Assembly (NCBI GenBank): GCA_014191855.1
Contig: BJHF01000040.1
Coordinates: 1-54,880, forward strand
DNA: 54,880 nucleotides
Direction of reading: 5' to 3'
Origin: Deltaproteobacteria bacterium
GTDB lineage: Bacteria > Myxococcota_A > UBA796 > SXON01
Shown: positions 31,914 through 39,678 of the stretch, piece after piece
How positions within the stretch are numbered: the stretch's first letter is position 1
Layout: each line of letters opens with the position of its first letter
The notes under the pieces: model-generated
What the model was told of the DNA's origin: nothing
Database searches by the model: none
Seen by the model: only the letters and a program-made list of their open reading frames with translations
Made by a program: the position numbers and the translations under genes

Positions 31914-32518
31914 GGAAGTACATCGCCGTCGCCGGCAACATGGGCGTCGGCAAGACCTCGTTCGTGGAGTTCCTCAGCGAGGAGTTCGGCTTCGAGCCCG
32001 TGTACGAGCCCTACACGACCAACCCCTGGCTGGATGACTTCTACGGCGACATGGGACGCTGGGCCTACCAGAGCCAGCTCTGGTTCCTCACCAACAAGTT
32101 CCGCTTGCACCTCGACTTGAACCAGAACGCGGGCACAGTGGTGCAGGATCGCACCATCTACGAAGATGCCGAGATCTTCGCGACCAACCTGCACCGGCAG
32201 GGGCACATGGAGGAGCGCGAGTTCCGTACCTATATGGATTTGTATGGGGGCATGAAGCGCACGCTCCAACCGCCCGACCTGATGATCTACCTGCGCTGTT
32301 CGGTGCGCGCGATCCGCCGCCGCATCCAGAAGCGGGGGCGTCCGAGCGAGCTGGCGATCCCGACGAAGTACCTCCAGGGGCTCAACGGGCTCTACGAGGA
32401 CTGGATGGAGGGCTACGACCTCTCGCCGAAGGTGGTGTGGGACTCCGAGCGGGCCGATTACCTCACGCATCTCGTGGATCGGCTCGAGTTTCGGAAGATG
32501 CTCAAGCCTTTTCTATAG
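31910..32518 (+). CDS. Deoxynucleoside kinase
   Basis: A 202-aa member of the dNK/dCK-dGK family. The P-loop is GNMGVGKTS (residues 9-17), followed by an EP-Y substrate-binding motif (VYEPYTTNPW), a D-R-T-I-Y-E-D switch with the Asp-Arg pair of the family, and a LID with Arg-rich helix IRRRIQKRGR. It phosphorylates deoxynucleosides for salvage in the cytoplasm. The GTG start overlaps the ceramidase TGA, so the two are translationally coupled although they have no obvious pathway in common. Confidence 0.92.
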   Translation: MRKYIAVAGNMGVGKTSFVEFLSEEFGFEPVYEPYTTNPWLDDFYGDMGRWAYQSQLWFLTNKFRLHLDLNQNAGTVVQDRTIYEDAEIFATNLHRQGHMEEREFRTYMDLYGGMKRTLQPPDLMIYLRCSVRAIRRRIQKRGRPSELAIPTKYLQGLNGLYEDWMEGYDLSPKVVWDSERADYLTHLVDRLEFRKMLKPFL

Positions 32519-32521
32519 CCG

Positions 32522-33220
32522 GTGGTGCTCCTCGCCCTGCTCGGCGCCTGTTCGATCGCGATGCTTCGCCCTGCCCACTCGCTCGACAAGCTCTCTGCGT
32601 CGGGCAACCTGGGCGTGTTGGTCGATCCTGCCTTCTCGCCGGAACTGAGCGGGTGTTTCGACCCGGCCAGCGGGGGCGTTTGCCAGCTTCCGGCGCAGTC
32701 CCCGCTTGATCTGGAGTATCGGCTTGGGCTCGGGCGCGGATTCGAGCTGGGCGCCCGCGGCCTCCTCCCGCCCCGCGCGCTCTCCCTGAAGTACGCCTTC
32801 CTCGATGAGCGCCGGCATCGAACGTCCGTTTCGCTCGCGGTACAGGTGGAGGCGGGCGCGCAGGTGACGGTAGACGACGGTCCGCTCGCTCCCTTCCCGG
32901 TGGCCCTCGTCCCCTTCGCGCGGGGGGACCTGTTGGCGAGCGGTACGTCGCGCCTCGGCCCAAACATGCAGTTTCGACCGGTGGGGTCGGTCGGATGGTG
33001 GGTCGAGTCGAGGGGCGCGCCAACTCCGGACCAGGGGCTGGGCTGGACGGCCGGGGTGTTTTTGCCCGTCCGCATCCCCGGCGGCTTCGCCGTGGCCCCG
33101 GTCGTGGGGGTGAGCGGTTGGTTCCCGGCGCGCCACGTCACCGAAGTGTATGCGCGATTCGGGCTGGCGATCGAGCCCTGGTTGGATCGGCCCGGGCCGC
33201 GGATCCCTGCGGCCCCGTAG
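32522..33220 (+). CDS. Lipoprotein, possibly a small outer-membrane beta-barrel
   Basis: A 232-aa protein. GTG 32522 opens a short signal ending LLGAC. Cys45 and Cys53 in the mature part (CFDPASGGVC) could form a disulfide. The remainder alternates hydrophobic and polar residues in strands of 8-10, with aromatic residues near strand ends, as in small outer-membrane barrels. No family recognised. It lies 3 nt after the kinase stop and so is probably in the same transcript. Confidence 0.68.
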   Translation: MVLLALLGACSIAMLRPAHSLDKLSASGNLGVLVDPAFSPELSGCFDPASGGVCQLPAQSPLDLEYRLGLGRGFELGARGLLPPRALSLKYAFLDERRHRTSVSLAVQVEAGAQVTVDDGPLAPFPVALVPFARGDLLASGTSRLGPNMQFRPVGSVGWWVESRGAPTPDQGLGWTAGVFLPVRIPGGFAVAPVVGVSGWFPARHVTEVYARFGLAIEPWLDRPGPRIPAAP

Positions 33221-33257
33221 GGTCGGCCACTACCCGAAACGGCGTGAGCGGGGCAGA

Positions 33258-34667
33258 ATGGGAGCGGCGAGGTACCCGTTGTCGACTCCCTCCGTTTTTT
33301 CGGGCCCCGTGGTCATCGTCGGCGGTGGCGTGGCCGGCATGGTCACGGCGCACCTGCTCACCGAGGCCGGGGCCAAGGTCATCGTGATCGAGCAGTTCGA
33401 GCGCGTGGGGGGGCTCGCGCGCAGCTATCAGTATGACGGCTTCACCTTCGATTGTGGGCCGCACCGGTTCCACACCGAGAATCCCAACATCAAGACCTAC
33501 CTCGACCGGGTGCTCAAGGCGAACACGACGGCGTTCCCGAGGTTGTCCGAGGTGTTCTTTGAGGGTTCCTACTACCGCTGGCCGCTTCACCCGAAAAACC
33601 TCGTGCAGCTCCCGCTCCCGCTCGCGGTGAAGTCGGCGATCGACCTCGCGATCAATGGATCAAAGACCTACGGCACGAGTAACTTCGAAGACTACGTGCT
33701 GCGGCAATATGGGCCCACGCTCTACGAGAACTTCTTCAAGGGCTACAGCATCAAGTTCCTCGGGATCCACCCGAAGGAAACCCACGCCGACTGGGCAAAG
33801 GTGGGCATCAATCGCGCGATCATCGACGATAAACTGCAGATGCAGAACCTCGCGCAGCTCGCGAAATCCACCCTGCTCCAGTTCAACAAAGCCGAGATCA
33901 ACTTCATTTATCCGACGGGCGGCGGGCTCGGCATCACCTGGGAGGTGATCGCGGACAAGGTTCGGGCGGGCGGCGGGAGGATCCTCACCAGCACCGGGGC
34001 GCGGCTGGCTGGCGGGAACGGGCGGATCGAGGCGGTGTACGCGGGCAGCGAGCGCATCGAGCCGAGCCTGGTCATCTGGACGGCGCCGATCACCCTGGCG
34101 TGCGACCAGTTGGGCCTGGAGGCACCCGACCTCCCCTATCTGAGCACGCTGTTCTACAACGTGATGGTCGAGGAGTCGGTGAAGAAGGAGTACCAATGGT
34201 GCTACTACGGGGCCGACGACATCGTGTTCTCGCGGGTTTCTACGCCGAAATACTTCGCGCACGACACGGTGCCGCACATGGGCGCAACCGGGCTCTGCGT
34301 GGAGGTGACCTGCCGTGAAGGCGATGAGCGCTGGGTGCACGCCGAGCGACTCACCGACTGGGTGGTGGACGACCTCATCAAGGTCGGCATGATCAGCAGC
34401 CGCCGCAAAGTGCACGATGTACGCGTGGAACGCGTGCCCAACACCTACCCGATCTACCACACGCGCTATCCGGTGGAGCTTGAGCGCACGCGCAAGGCGC
34501 TTGCGAAGTATGAGAACCTCCAGCTCGCCGGCCGCACCGGAATGTTCTGGTACAACAACATGGATCACAGCATCGAGAACGCGATGCAGCTCACGCGCAA
34601 GCTCCTGCGAGAGAGCGGGCGCGCGGAGATCGACGAGAAGGCGCTCGCCGCCGGGATGGCTGGCTGA
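33258..34667 (+). CDS. FAD-dependent oxidoreductase, amine-oxidase/UDP-galactopyranose-mutase-like
   Basis: A 469-aa flavoprotein. The N-terminus carries the Rossmann dinucleotide motif (VVIVGGGVAG), then EQFERVGGLARS, and DCGPHRFHT, the FAD-binding pattern shared by UDP-galactopyranose mutase-like and protoporphyrinogen-oxidase-like proteins. The C-terminal GRTGMFWYNNMDHSIENAM closes the FAD site. Bacterial relatives act on nucleotide-sugar or polyprenyl substrates and often sit in glycan clusters. The ATG at 33258 is chosen because the fold starts 15 residues later. The substrate is not predicted. The next gene overlaps or follows immediately. Confidence 0.88.
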   Translation: MGAARYPLSTPSVFSGPVVIVGGGVAGMVTAHLLTEAGAKVIVIEQFERVGGLARSYQYDGFTFDCGPHRFHTENPNIKTYLDRVLKANTTAFPRLSEVFFEGSYYRWPLHPKNLVQLPLPLAVKSAIDLAINGSKTYGTSNFEDYVLRQYGPTLYENFFKGYSIKFLGIHPKETHADWAKVGINRAIIDDKLQMQNLAQLAKSTLLQFNKAEINFIYPTGGGLGITWEVIADKVRAGGGRILTSTGARLAGGNGRIEAVYAGSERIEPSLVIWTAPITLACDQLGLEAPDLPYLSTLFYNVMVEESVKKEYQWCYYGADDIVFSRVSTPKYFAHDTVPHMGATGLCVEVTCREGDERWVHAERLTDWVVDDLIKVGMISSRRKVHDVRVERVPNTYPIYHTRYPVELERTRKALAKYENLQLAGRTGMFWYNNMDHSIENAMQLTRKLLRESGRAEIDEKALAAGMAG

Positions 34668-34711
34668 GTCGGGAGCCCGTTTCGATCGAGCGCGCCGGTC
34701 CCGTTTGGACG

Positions 34712-35431
34712 GTGGTGCTCGACCGTCCGGCGCACCGCAACGCCATCGATCGCGACACGGCGGACGAGCTGTTTGCGGCGTTTGCCGCCTTCGACGAGGA
34801 CGCTTCGGCGAGCGTCGCGGTGCTGTGGGGGGCAGGCGGTACGTTTTGCGCGGGCGCTGACCTCAAGGCGATCGCCGCGGGCGCGCCGAACCGGGTGGAG
34901 GTGGAGGGCCCGGGGCCGCTCGGGCCGACACGAATGCGCCTTGGAAAGCCGGTGATCGCCGCGATCGCGGGCCATGCGGTCGCAGGGGGGCTGGAGCTGG
35001 CGTGCTGGTGCGACCTGCGGATCGCGGAGGAGGGCGCGATCCTCGGCGTTTTCTGCCGGCGCTTCGGCGTGCCACTGATCGACGGCGGCACCGTGCGCTT
35101 GCCGCAGATCATCGGCCTCGGCCGCGCGCTGGACCTCATCCTGACCGGCCGGCCCGTCACGGCCGCAGAGGCGCTCGCGATGGGCCTGGTAAACCGGGTG
35201 GTCGCCGACGGTACGGTGCGCGAAGCGGCCGAAACGCTGGCCCACCAGCTCGCAGGGCTCCCGCAAACCTGCCTCCGCAGCGATCGCGCGAGCGTCTATG
35301 ACGCGCTCGCGCTCCCCGAGATCGAGGCCCTCGCTGCGGAGCTGCGGCACGGTGCCGGAGCCCTCACCACCGAAGGCGTAGCGGGTGCAGCGCGCTTCGC
35401 ACGTGGCGTTGGCCGCCACGGCGCTTCTTAG
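34712..35431 (+). CDS. Enoyl-CoA hydratase/isomerase (crotonase) family protein
   Basis: A 239-aa (or longer) crotonase. It has the oxyanion-hole segments GGTFCAGADLKAI and AGHAVAGGLELACW and the conserved GVPLIDGGTVRLPQ region. The usual first catalytic Glu in the PE element is not conserved here (GVFCRRFGVP), so it may act as an isomerase, thioesterase or other CoA enzyme rather than a hydratase. The homology reaches upstream of GTG 34712: the in-frame sequence EPVSIERAGPVW matches the family N-terminus. The only in-frame candidate start is CTG at 34664, which overlaps the previous stop (CTGA). Convergent with lnt, with a 4-nt overlap. Confidence 0.85.
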   Translation: MVLDRPAHRNAIDRDTADELFAAFAAFDEDASASVAVLWGAGGTFCAGADLKAIAAGAPNRVEVEGPGPLGPTRMRLGKPVIAAIAGHAVAGGLELACWCDLRIAEEGAILGVFCRRFGVPLIDGGTVRLPQIIGLGRALDLILTGRPVTAAEALAMGLVNRVVADGTVREAAETLAHQLAGLPQTCLRSDRASVYDALALPEIEALAAELRHGAGALTTEGVAGAARFARGVGRHGAS

Positions 35432-36948
35432 CGCCGCCGCACGAACGCCGCGAGCATCGACAGGGCGGCGCCGATCCACCAGGGCACGTCGCCGATGCGC
35501 TCGTAGAGGGTGCGGGACCGCAGAAGGCGCGCAGAAACGGTGGTCGTGCCTTCGGTGAACACCTCGCTCATTGTCCCGTCGGCGCCGGTGGCGTCCACCA
35601 CGCCCGAAGGGCCGCTGTTGGTGGCCCGCACCAGGAACCGGCGATGCTCGATCGCGCGGAGGCGTGCTTCGCCGAGGTGAATCCAGGGCTCCGCCGTGTC
35701 GCCGAACCAGGCGTCGTTCGTCACGTTCACCAGGAGGTCCGGGTCGGTGGCCATGACCTGCCCGTTGACGTAGGCCGGGAGGATGTCCTCGTAGCAAACA
35801 AAGGCCAGAAGCCGAATATCCCCCAGCACGAGCGGCTGCGCGCCAACGCCGGCCCGGAAGTGCCCGGCGTGGGTGAGCAGCCGGCCTATGGCGGGAAAGG
35901 TCTGCTCAAAGGGCGTGTACTCGCCGAATGGCAACAGCATGTGTTTGTCATAGCGGCCGAGGATCGCCCCGCCCTCCCCGGCGAGCATCACGCTGTTGTG
36001 ACGGATCCTGGGCGCGTCGGGCGTGGCGCCCTCGCCCCACATGCGTGCGCCAAATACAGTTGGAACGCCGAGCGTCCCCGTTACCTGCTCGGGGATGGTG
36101 GTCGTGTAGGTCAGGTCGTTGTAGGAGGTCGCGAACGCTGTTTCGGGCCAGATCACGAGGTCGACGCCGGAGGCGGAGAGGGTGGCCGTGAGGCGCTGGA
36201 GTTGCTCGACCGTGGCGTGGGTGCCCGCCGGCGCGTTGCCCTGAACCAGACCGATGGTCAGCTCCGGGGCGCTTGCCCACGCATCGCGCTCCTGCGTCAT
36301 GCGGAAGGCGCCCCACGTCGCGGTCAATGCTGGGATCGCGGCGCCCAACCCTACGATGGCCATACTCGGACGCCGGCCCGCCCGCAGCCGGCGGAGCGCC
36401 TCCCCGAGCGCGAGGCTGGGCACGAGCAGGAGGAGGTCAACGAGGAGCGGCCCCCCGAGCTCCGCGGGTTGGAGCAGCGGCAACGCGCGGTCGGCGGCGG
36501 TGGCGATGTACCAGGGAAATACCAGGGGGTAGACCAGCTCGCTCGTGAGGAATGCAAGGGCGAACGCGGGCGCGGGGGGCCACCCCCGGAGGGCGGCTCG
36601 CGCGCTGAGCCAGCACGCGAGGCCGAGGCGGCCGCCGTTGTAGGCGCTCAGCAGTGCCAGCACCCCCATCGCCGCAGGCAGTGGGAGCTCGCCGAACTTC
36701 CGGAGCGTCTCCACCAGCCAGAAGAAGCCGGCGAACGTGGCGACCGTGCCCGAGGCCCACCCGATCCCGAAGGCGCGACGCGGCGACTGGCGCTCGATCG
36801 CCAGGTACAACGGGGCGAACGACACGAGCACGGGCGGCCAGATCGCGAGCGGTGGGAGCCCCGGGACAAACAGCACCGCGGTCAATGCCGCGCAGGCAAG
36901 CGCCCATCGAAGGCGCAGCGGCGGCGGGTCGGCGCGGTCGCTCGTCAT
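35428..36948 (-). CDS. lnt: Apolipoprotein N-acyltransferase
   Basis: A 506-aa inner-membrane enzyme that adds the third acyl chain to the N-terminal Cys of lipoproteins. N-terminal membrane helices (about 15-205) are followed by a periplasmic nitrilase-fold domain. The catalytic triad is E269 (WPETA), K335 (YDKHMLLPFGEY) and C385 (CYEDILP), at almost the numbering of the E. coli enzyme, and a closing helix is near 490. The ATG at 36948 overlaps the upstream GT-C stop. In this organism, which encodes many lipoproteins even within this window, Lnt will have many clients. Confidence 0.95.
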   Translation of the reverse strand: MTSDRADPPPLRLRWALACAALTAVLFVPGLPPLAIWPPVLVSFAPLYLAIERQSPRRAFGIGWASGTVATFAGFFWLVETLRKFGELPLPAAMGVLALLSAYNGGRLGLACWLSARAALRGWPPAPAFALAFLTSELVYPLVFPWYIATAADRALPLLQPAELGGPLLVDLLLLVPSLALGEALRRLRAGRRPSMAIVGLGAAIPALTATWGAFRMTQERDAWASAPELTIGLVQGNAPAGTHATVEQLQRLTATLSASGVDLVIWPETAFATSYNDLTYTTTIPEQVTGTLGVPTVFGARMWGEGATPDAPRIRHNSVMLAGEGGAILGRYDKHMLLPFGEYTPFEQTFPAIGRLLTHAGHFRAGVGAQPLVLGDIRLLAFVCYEDILPAYVNGQVMATDPDLLVNVTNDAWFGDTAEPWIHLGEARLRAIEHRRFLVRATNSGPSGVVDATGADGTMSEVFTEGTTTVSARLLRSRTLYERIGDVPWWIGAALSMLAAFVRRR

Positions 36949-38954
36949 CAGGTCGCCTCGAGTACCACGAGCGCGGACATCGGGAGGCGGGTCACCTCAG
37001 GGGAAACGGCGCCCCGGGCTCCGTTCCACCCGTAGATCAACTTCCAGCGCCCGCTGGCGAGGAGCCGGTCGGGGTCTGGCGTTGCCGGACCGCGGTACGA
37101 GGGGTGGCGGGAGGCGACGACCCACGTGCCGGGCATCGGGGCGGCCAGGCCGGAGAGGCAGGCCTGCTCGCCGAGAACATGGGAGATCCGCGGATCGTCG
37201 GGCAGCGCCAGCAGGATCGACCCGGGCGCGCAATCCAGGATCGGGCCCGGGTGGGGCTGCGCCTCCAGCCATGCGCCGACGTGCAGCAGGTTTTGAGCGT
37301 AACCGCCGGGATCCTCGGCGGGGATCGCGGCGGGCGGGGGGAACGTCAGCGCGGGCGATCGCCAGGCGTCGGCCTCATTCGTCCACAAGGCGAGCGCGTA
37401 GGCGCCGATCATGGAGGTGACGACGATTCTCCCAGGCCAGGCCCAGGCGCCCGGCAGGAGCGCGCGAACCAGGTGGTCGAGGCCGCACACCGTCAGGACG
37501 GCGAGGAGCGGCAGGAGATGGGCAAAATAGTGGATTCCGAACTTCAGCGTCAGCGGCGCCAGGCCCGAGACGACACAGCCGATCAACGCAACGGCGATGC
37601 GTTGGCGTGGCCGGGCGAGGAACAGCAGCGACAGCGTGCCCAGGCTCACGAGCACGAGCCCGGGGAAGGGCAGGGGGCCGTACACCTGGTCGAGGTTGCG
37701 CAGGCTCGACTCCAGGCGCAGCGCGAGGGGCGCGATCGTGGTTTCGGGCACCACCTTCCAGGGGTTGTTCCGGCCGTCCGGCTCGGGAGCCAGGCGGAAG
37801 GAGTTGGAGTCCGGCGGGGTGCGGGCCGCTGCCAACCAGGACTCGATCTCCCCGTCCCACAGCCGCTTGGGGAGCCAGGTCCGGACGCCGGCGGGATCGT
37901 TCACGTCGGGCGTCTTCACCTCCGGCCAGTGATAATCCAGCTCGATGTGGATCTCCTGGCGCTGGTTGGTCACGAGTGACACGAGGGGCGTGTAGGCTTT
38001 TCCGGGCGCCGAAACGCGGAGGACGCCGACGAACGTGAGCACGCCGAGCGCGGGCAGCGCCACGAGCCGTAGAACGGTTCGCCGTCGGGACCGGCCCCAG
38101 GCGCGCCATACGGGCCCAACCGCGAGCAGGCAGGCGAGGCCAAGCACGGGCGCCAGGGAGATGGGTGCTTTTTCCTGCGTCGAGGCTGCCACTCCGGCCA
38201 GCAGCCCGGCGGCAAGGGCGCTCCAGGGGGAGGGGCGCTGCACCGCCCAGAGCACGGCCGCCGCCGCCGCCAGCACGAGGAAATAGAACAGCGGGTACGC
38301 CGTTGTTTGGGTGCTGAAGTGCCAGGGCAGGGGGCAAGCGAACGCGAGCATCGCCGCCATCCAGGCGGTGAATCGCCCGCCCGCGCGGCGCGCCAGCACG
38401 TAGGTGACCGCGGGGAACAAGCCAATGCACACCACGGCGAGTTCCACGGCGGCTTCGCGGAGGTTCCCGCCGTTCGCGAGCCAACCTACTACGCGAGCGT
38501 GGAACACGTGCTTGTCCCCGTTGAACAAGTCCCACTCGCCGTTTCGCACCGCGAGGGCGTTGAGCGCGTAGGTGTTGAAGTCGTAGCCGGAGAGCACGCG
38601 TTCGGGGCTGGCGATCCGTTGCCACGCGGCGTGGGCGCCGATGCCTCCGGTCGCCAGGGCGAGGACGCTCACGACATCGACGATGGCGCGGTTACGACGC
38701 TGGGCCCCCGTTTCGCTGGCGGAGTGGGTCTCCTCGCTTTCGCCTTCGGCCCACGTCGCCCACGCCTGCCACGCGGCGCCGAGCACGGCGAGCACCCCCA
38801 GGCTCCACAGCCCCCACCGCAGGGGTGCCCAAACGAGGGCCCGCTGGAGGATCGGCAGGTTTCGAAGGGCAGGAACGCCGACGATTGCGATGAGGGTAAC
38901 GCCGGCGGTCGCGCGGGCGAGTCGCTTGAGCGTGGCGGCGCCCGGCCGCCTCAC
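36948..38954 (-). CDS. GT-C family membrane glycosyltransferase (ArnT/PMT-like)
   Basis: A 668-aa polytopic protein with about 12 membrane helices and a soluble periplasmic C-terminal domain (from about 540). The first large loop contains the acidic residues GYDFNTYALNALAVRNG, typical of GT-C enzymes that take a sugar from a polyprenyl-phosphate donor. It lies between a polyprenyl-phosphate GT2 (which would make that donor) and lnt, with ATGA overlaps on both sides. A reasonable model is that it glycosylates a periplasmic acceptor, possibly a lipoprotein or envelope lipid. The acceptor is not evident. Confidence 0.8.
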   Translation of the reverse strand: MRRPGAATLKRLARATAGVTLIAIVGVPALRNLPILQRALVWAPLRWGLWSLGVLAVLGAAWQAWATWAEGESEETHSASETGAQRRNRAIVDVVSVLALATGGIGAHAAWQRIASPERVLSGYDFNTYALNALAVRNGEWDLFNGDKHVFHARVVGWLANGGNLREAAVELAVVCIGLFPAVTYVLARRAGGRFTAWMAAMLAFACPLPWHFSTQTTAYPLFYFLVLAAAAAVLWAVQRPSPWSALAAGLLAGVAASTQEKAPISLAPVLGLACLLAVGPVWRAWGRSRRRTVLRLVALPALGVLTFVGVLRVSAPGKAYTPLVSLVTNQRQEIHIELDYHWPEVKTPDVNDPAGVRTWLPKRLWDGEIESWLAAARTPPDSNSFRLAPEPDGRNNPWKVVPETTIAPLALRLESSLRNLDQVYGPLPFPGLVLVSLGTLSLLFLARPRQRIAVALIGCVVSGLAPLTLKFGIHYFAHLLPLLAVLTVCGLDHLVRALLPGAWAWPGRIVVTSMIGAYALALWTNEADAWRSPALTFPPPAAIPAEDPGGYAQNLLHVGAWLEAQPHPGPILDCAPGSILLALPDDPRISHVLGEQACLSGLAAPMPGTWVVASRHPSYRGPATPDPDRLLASGRWKLIYGWNGARGAVSPEVTRLPMSALVVLEAT

Positions 38955-39658
38955 GCGTAAGCGCCGCGGACGTTGAGCTTTGCGATCCGCGCCAGGTCTA
39001 CGAGCATCCGCGCGCCGTCATGCAGCAACCGCACGCGCGACGAGTCGGCCTCGGCCCACCGGATCGGCACCTCATCCACGCGCAGGTGGTGGTGGCGCGC
39101 GATCAGGAGCAGCTCCACATCGAAGGCGTAACGGTCGATCCTGCCACGACGAAACAGCAGGTTTGCTGCCTCAGCCGTGAACATCTTGAAGCCGCACTGG
39201 GTGTCGCTCACCCCCGGCGCGAGCTCGCGGATGAGCTGGTTGAAGACGACGCTCAGCGCCGCGCGCCGCCGTTGGCGCGCCCGGGTAACGGTGGCACCCG
39301 AGATCATCCGGGAGCCGAGCGCCACCGCGGCACCGCCTTCCAGCGCCTCGCGCAGCCGGACGGCTTCCTCCATCGGCGTGGAGAGGTCCACGTCGCAGAA
39401 CAAGCGAAGCTCCCCTTCGGCTGCCAACATTCCCGTGCGAACGGCCGCGCCCTTCCCGCGGTTTTCGGGGTGGACCAGCACGCGAGCGCCGAGGCGGCGG
39501 GCGAGCGCGGGCGTGCCGTCACTGCTGCCGTCGTCCACCACCACGATCTCGCCACCCGGGGCGTGGGCCGACAGAAAGGCGCGTACCTCCTCAATCGTCG
39601 CGCTGAGCCGCTCCGCCTCGTTCCAGGCGGGCAGGATCACGCTGAGCGGGCAGGTCAT
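38951..39658 (-). CDS. Polyprenyl-phosphate glycosyltransferase, GT2 (ALG5/DPG-synthase-like)
   Basis: A 235-aa GT2. Motifs: SVILPAWNEAERL, VVDDGSSDGTP, the metal-binding FCDVDLSTPMEE and VSDTQCGFKMF near the C-terminal part of the domain, which together match the ALG5-like polyprenyl-phosphate hexosyltransferases. It would load a hexose onto undecaprenyl phosphate at the cytoplasmic face; the downstream GT-C would use it. ATG 39658 is chosen because the fold starts there and TAGCCT lies 5 nt upstream on the minus strand. First gene of the GT2-GT-C-lnt operon. Confidence 0.9.
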   Translation of the reverse strand: MTCPLSVILPAWNEAERLSATIEEVRAFLSAHAPGGEIVVVDDGSSDGTPALARRLGARVLVHPENRGKGAAVRTGMLAAEGELRLFCDVDLSTPMEEAVRLREALEGGAAVALGSRMISGATVTRARQRRRAALSVVFNQLIRELAPGVSDTQCGFKMFTAEAANLLFRRGRIDRYAFDVELLLIARHHHLRVDEVPIRWAEADSSRVRLLHDGARMLVDLARIAKLNVRGAYA

Positions 39659-39663
39659 CCGCG

Positions 39664-39669
39664 AGGCTA
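39664..39669 (-). promoter_or_regulatory. -10-like hexamer TAGCCT before the GT2-GT-C-lnt operon
   Basis: On the minus strand TAGCCT ends 5 nt before ATG 39658. Confidence 0.4.
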
Positions 39670-39678
39670 ACGTGCCTC

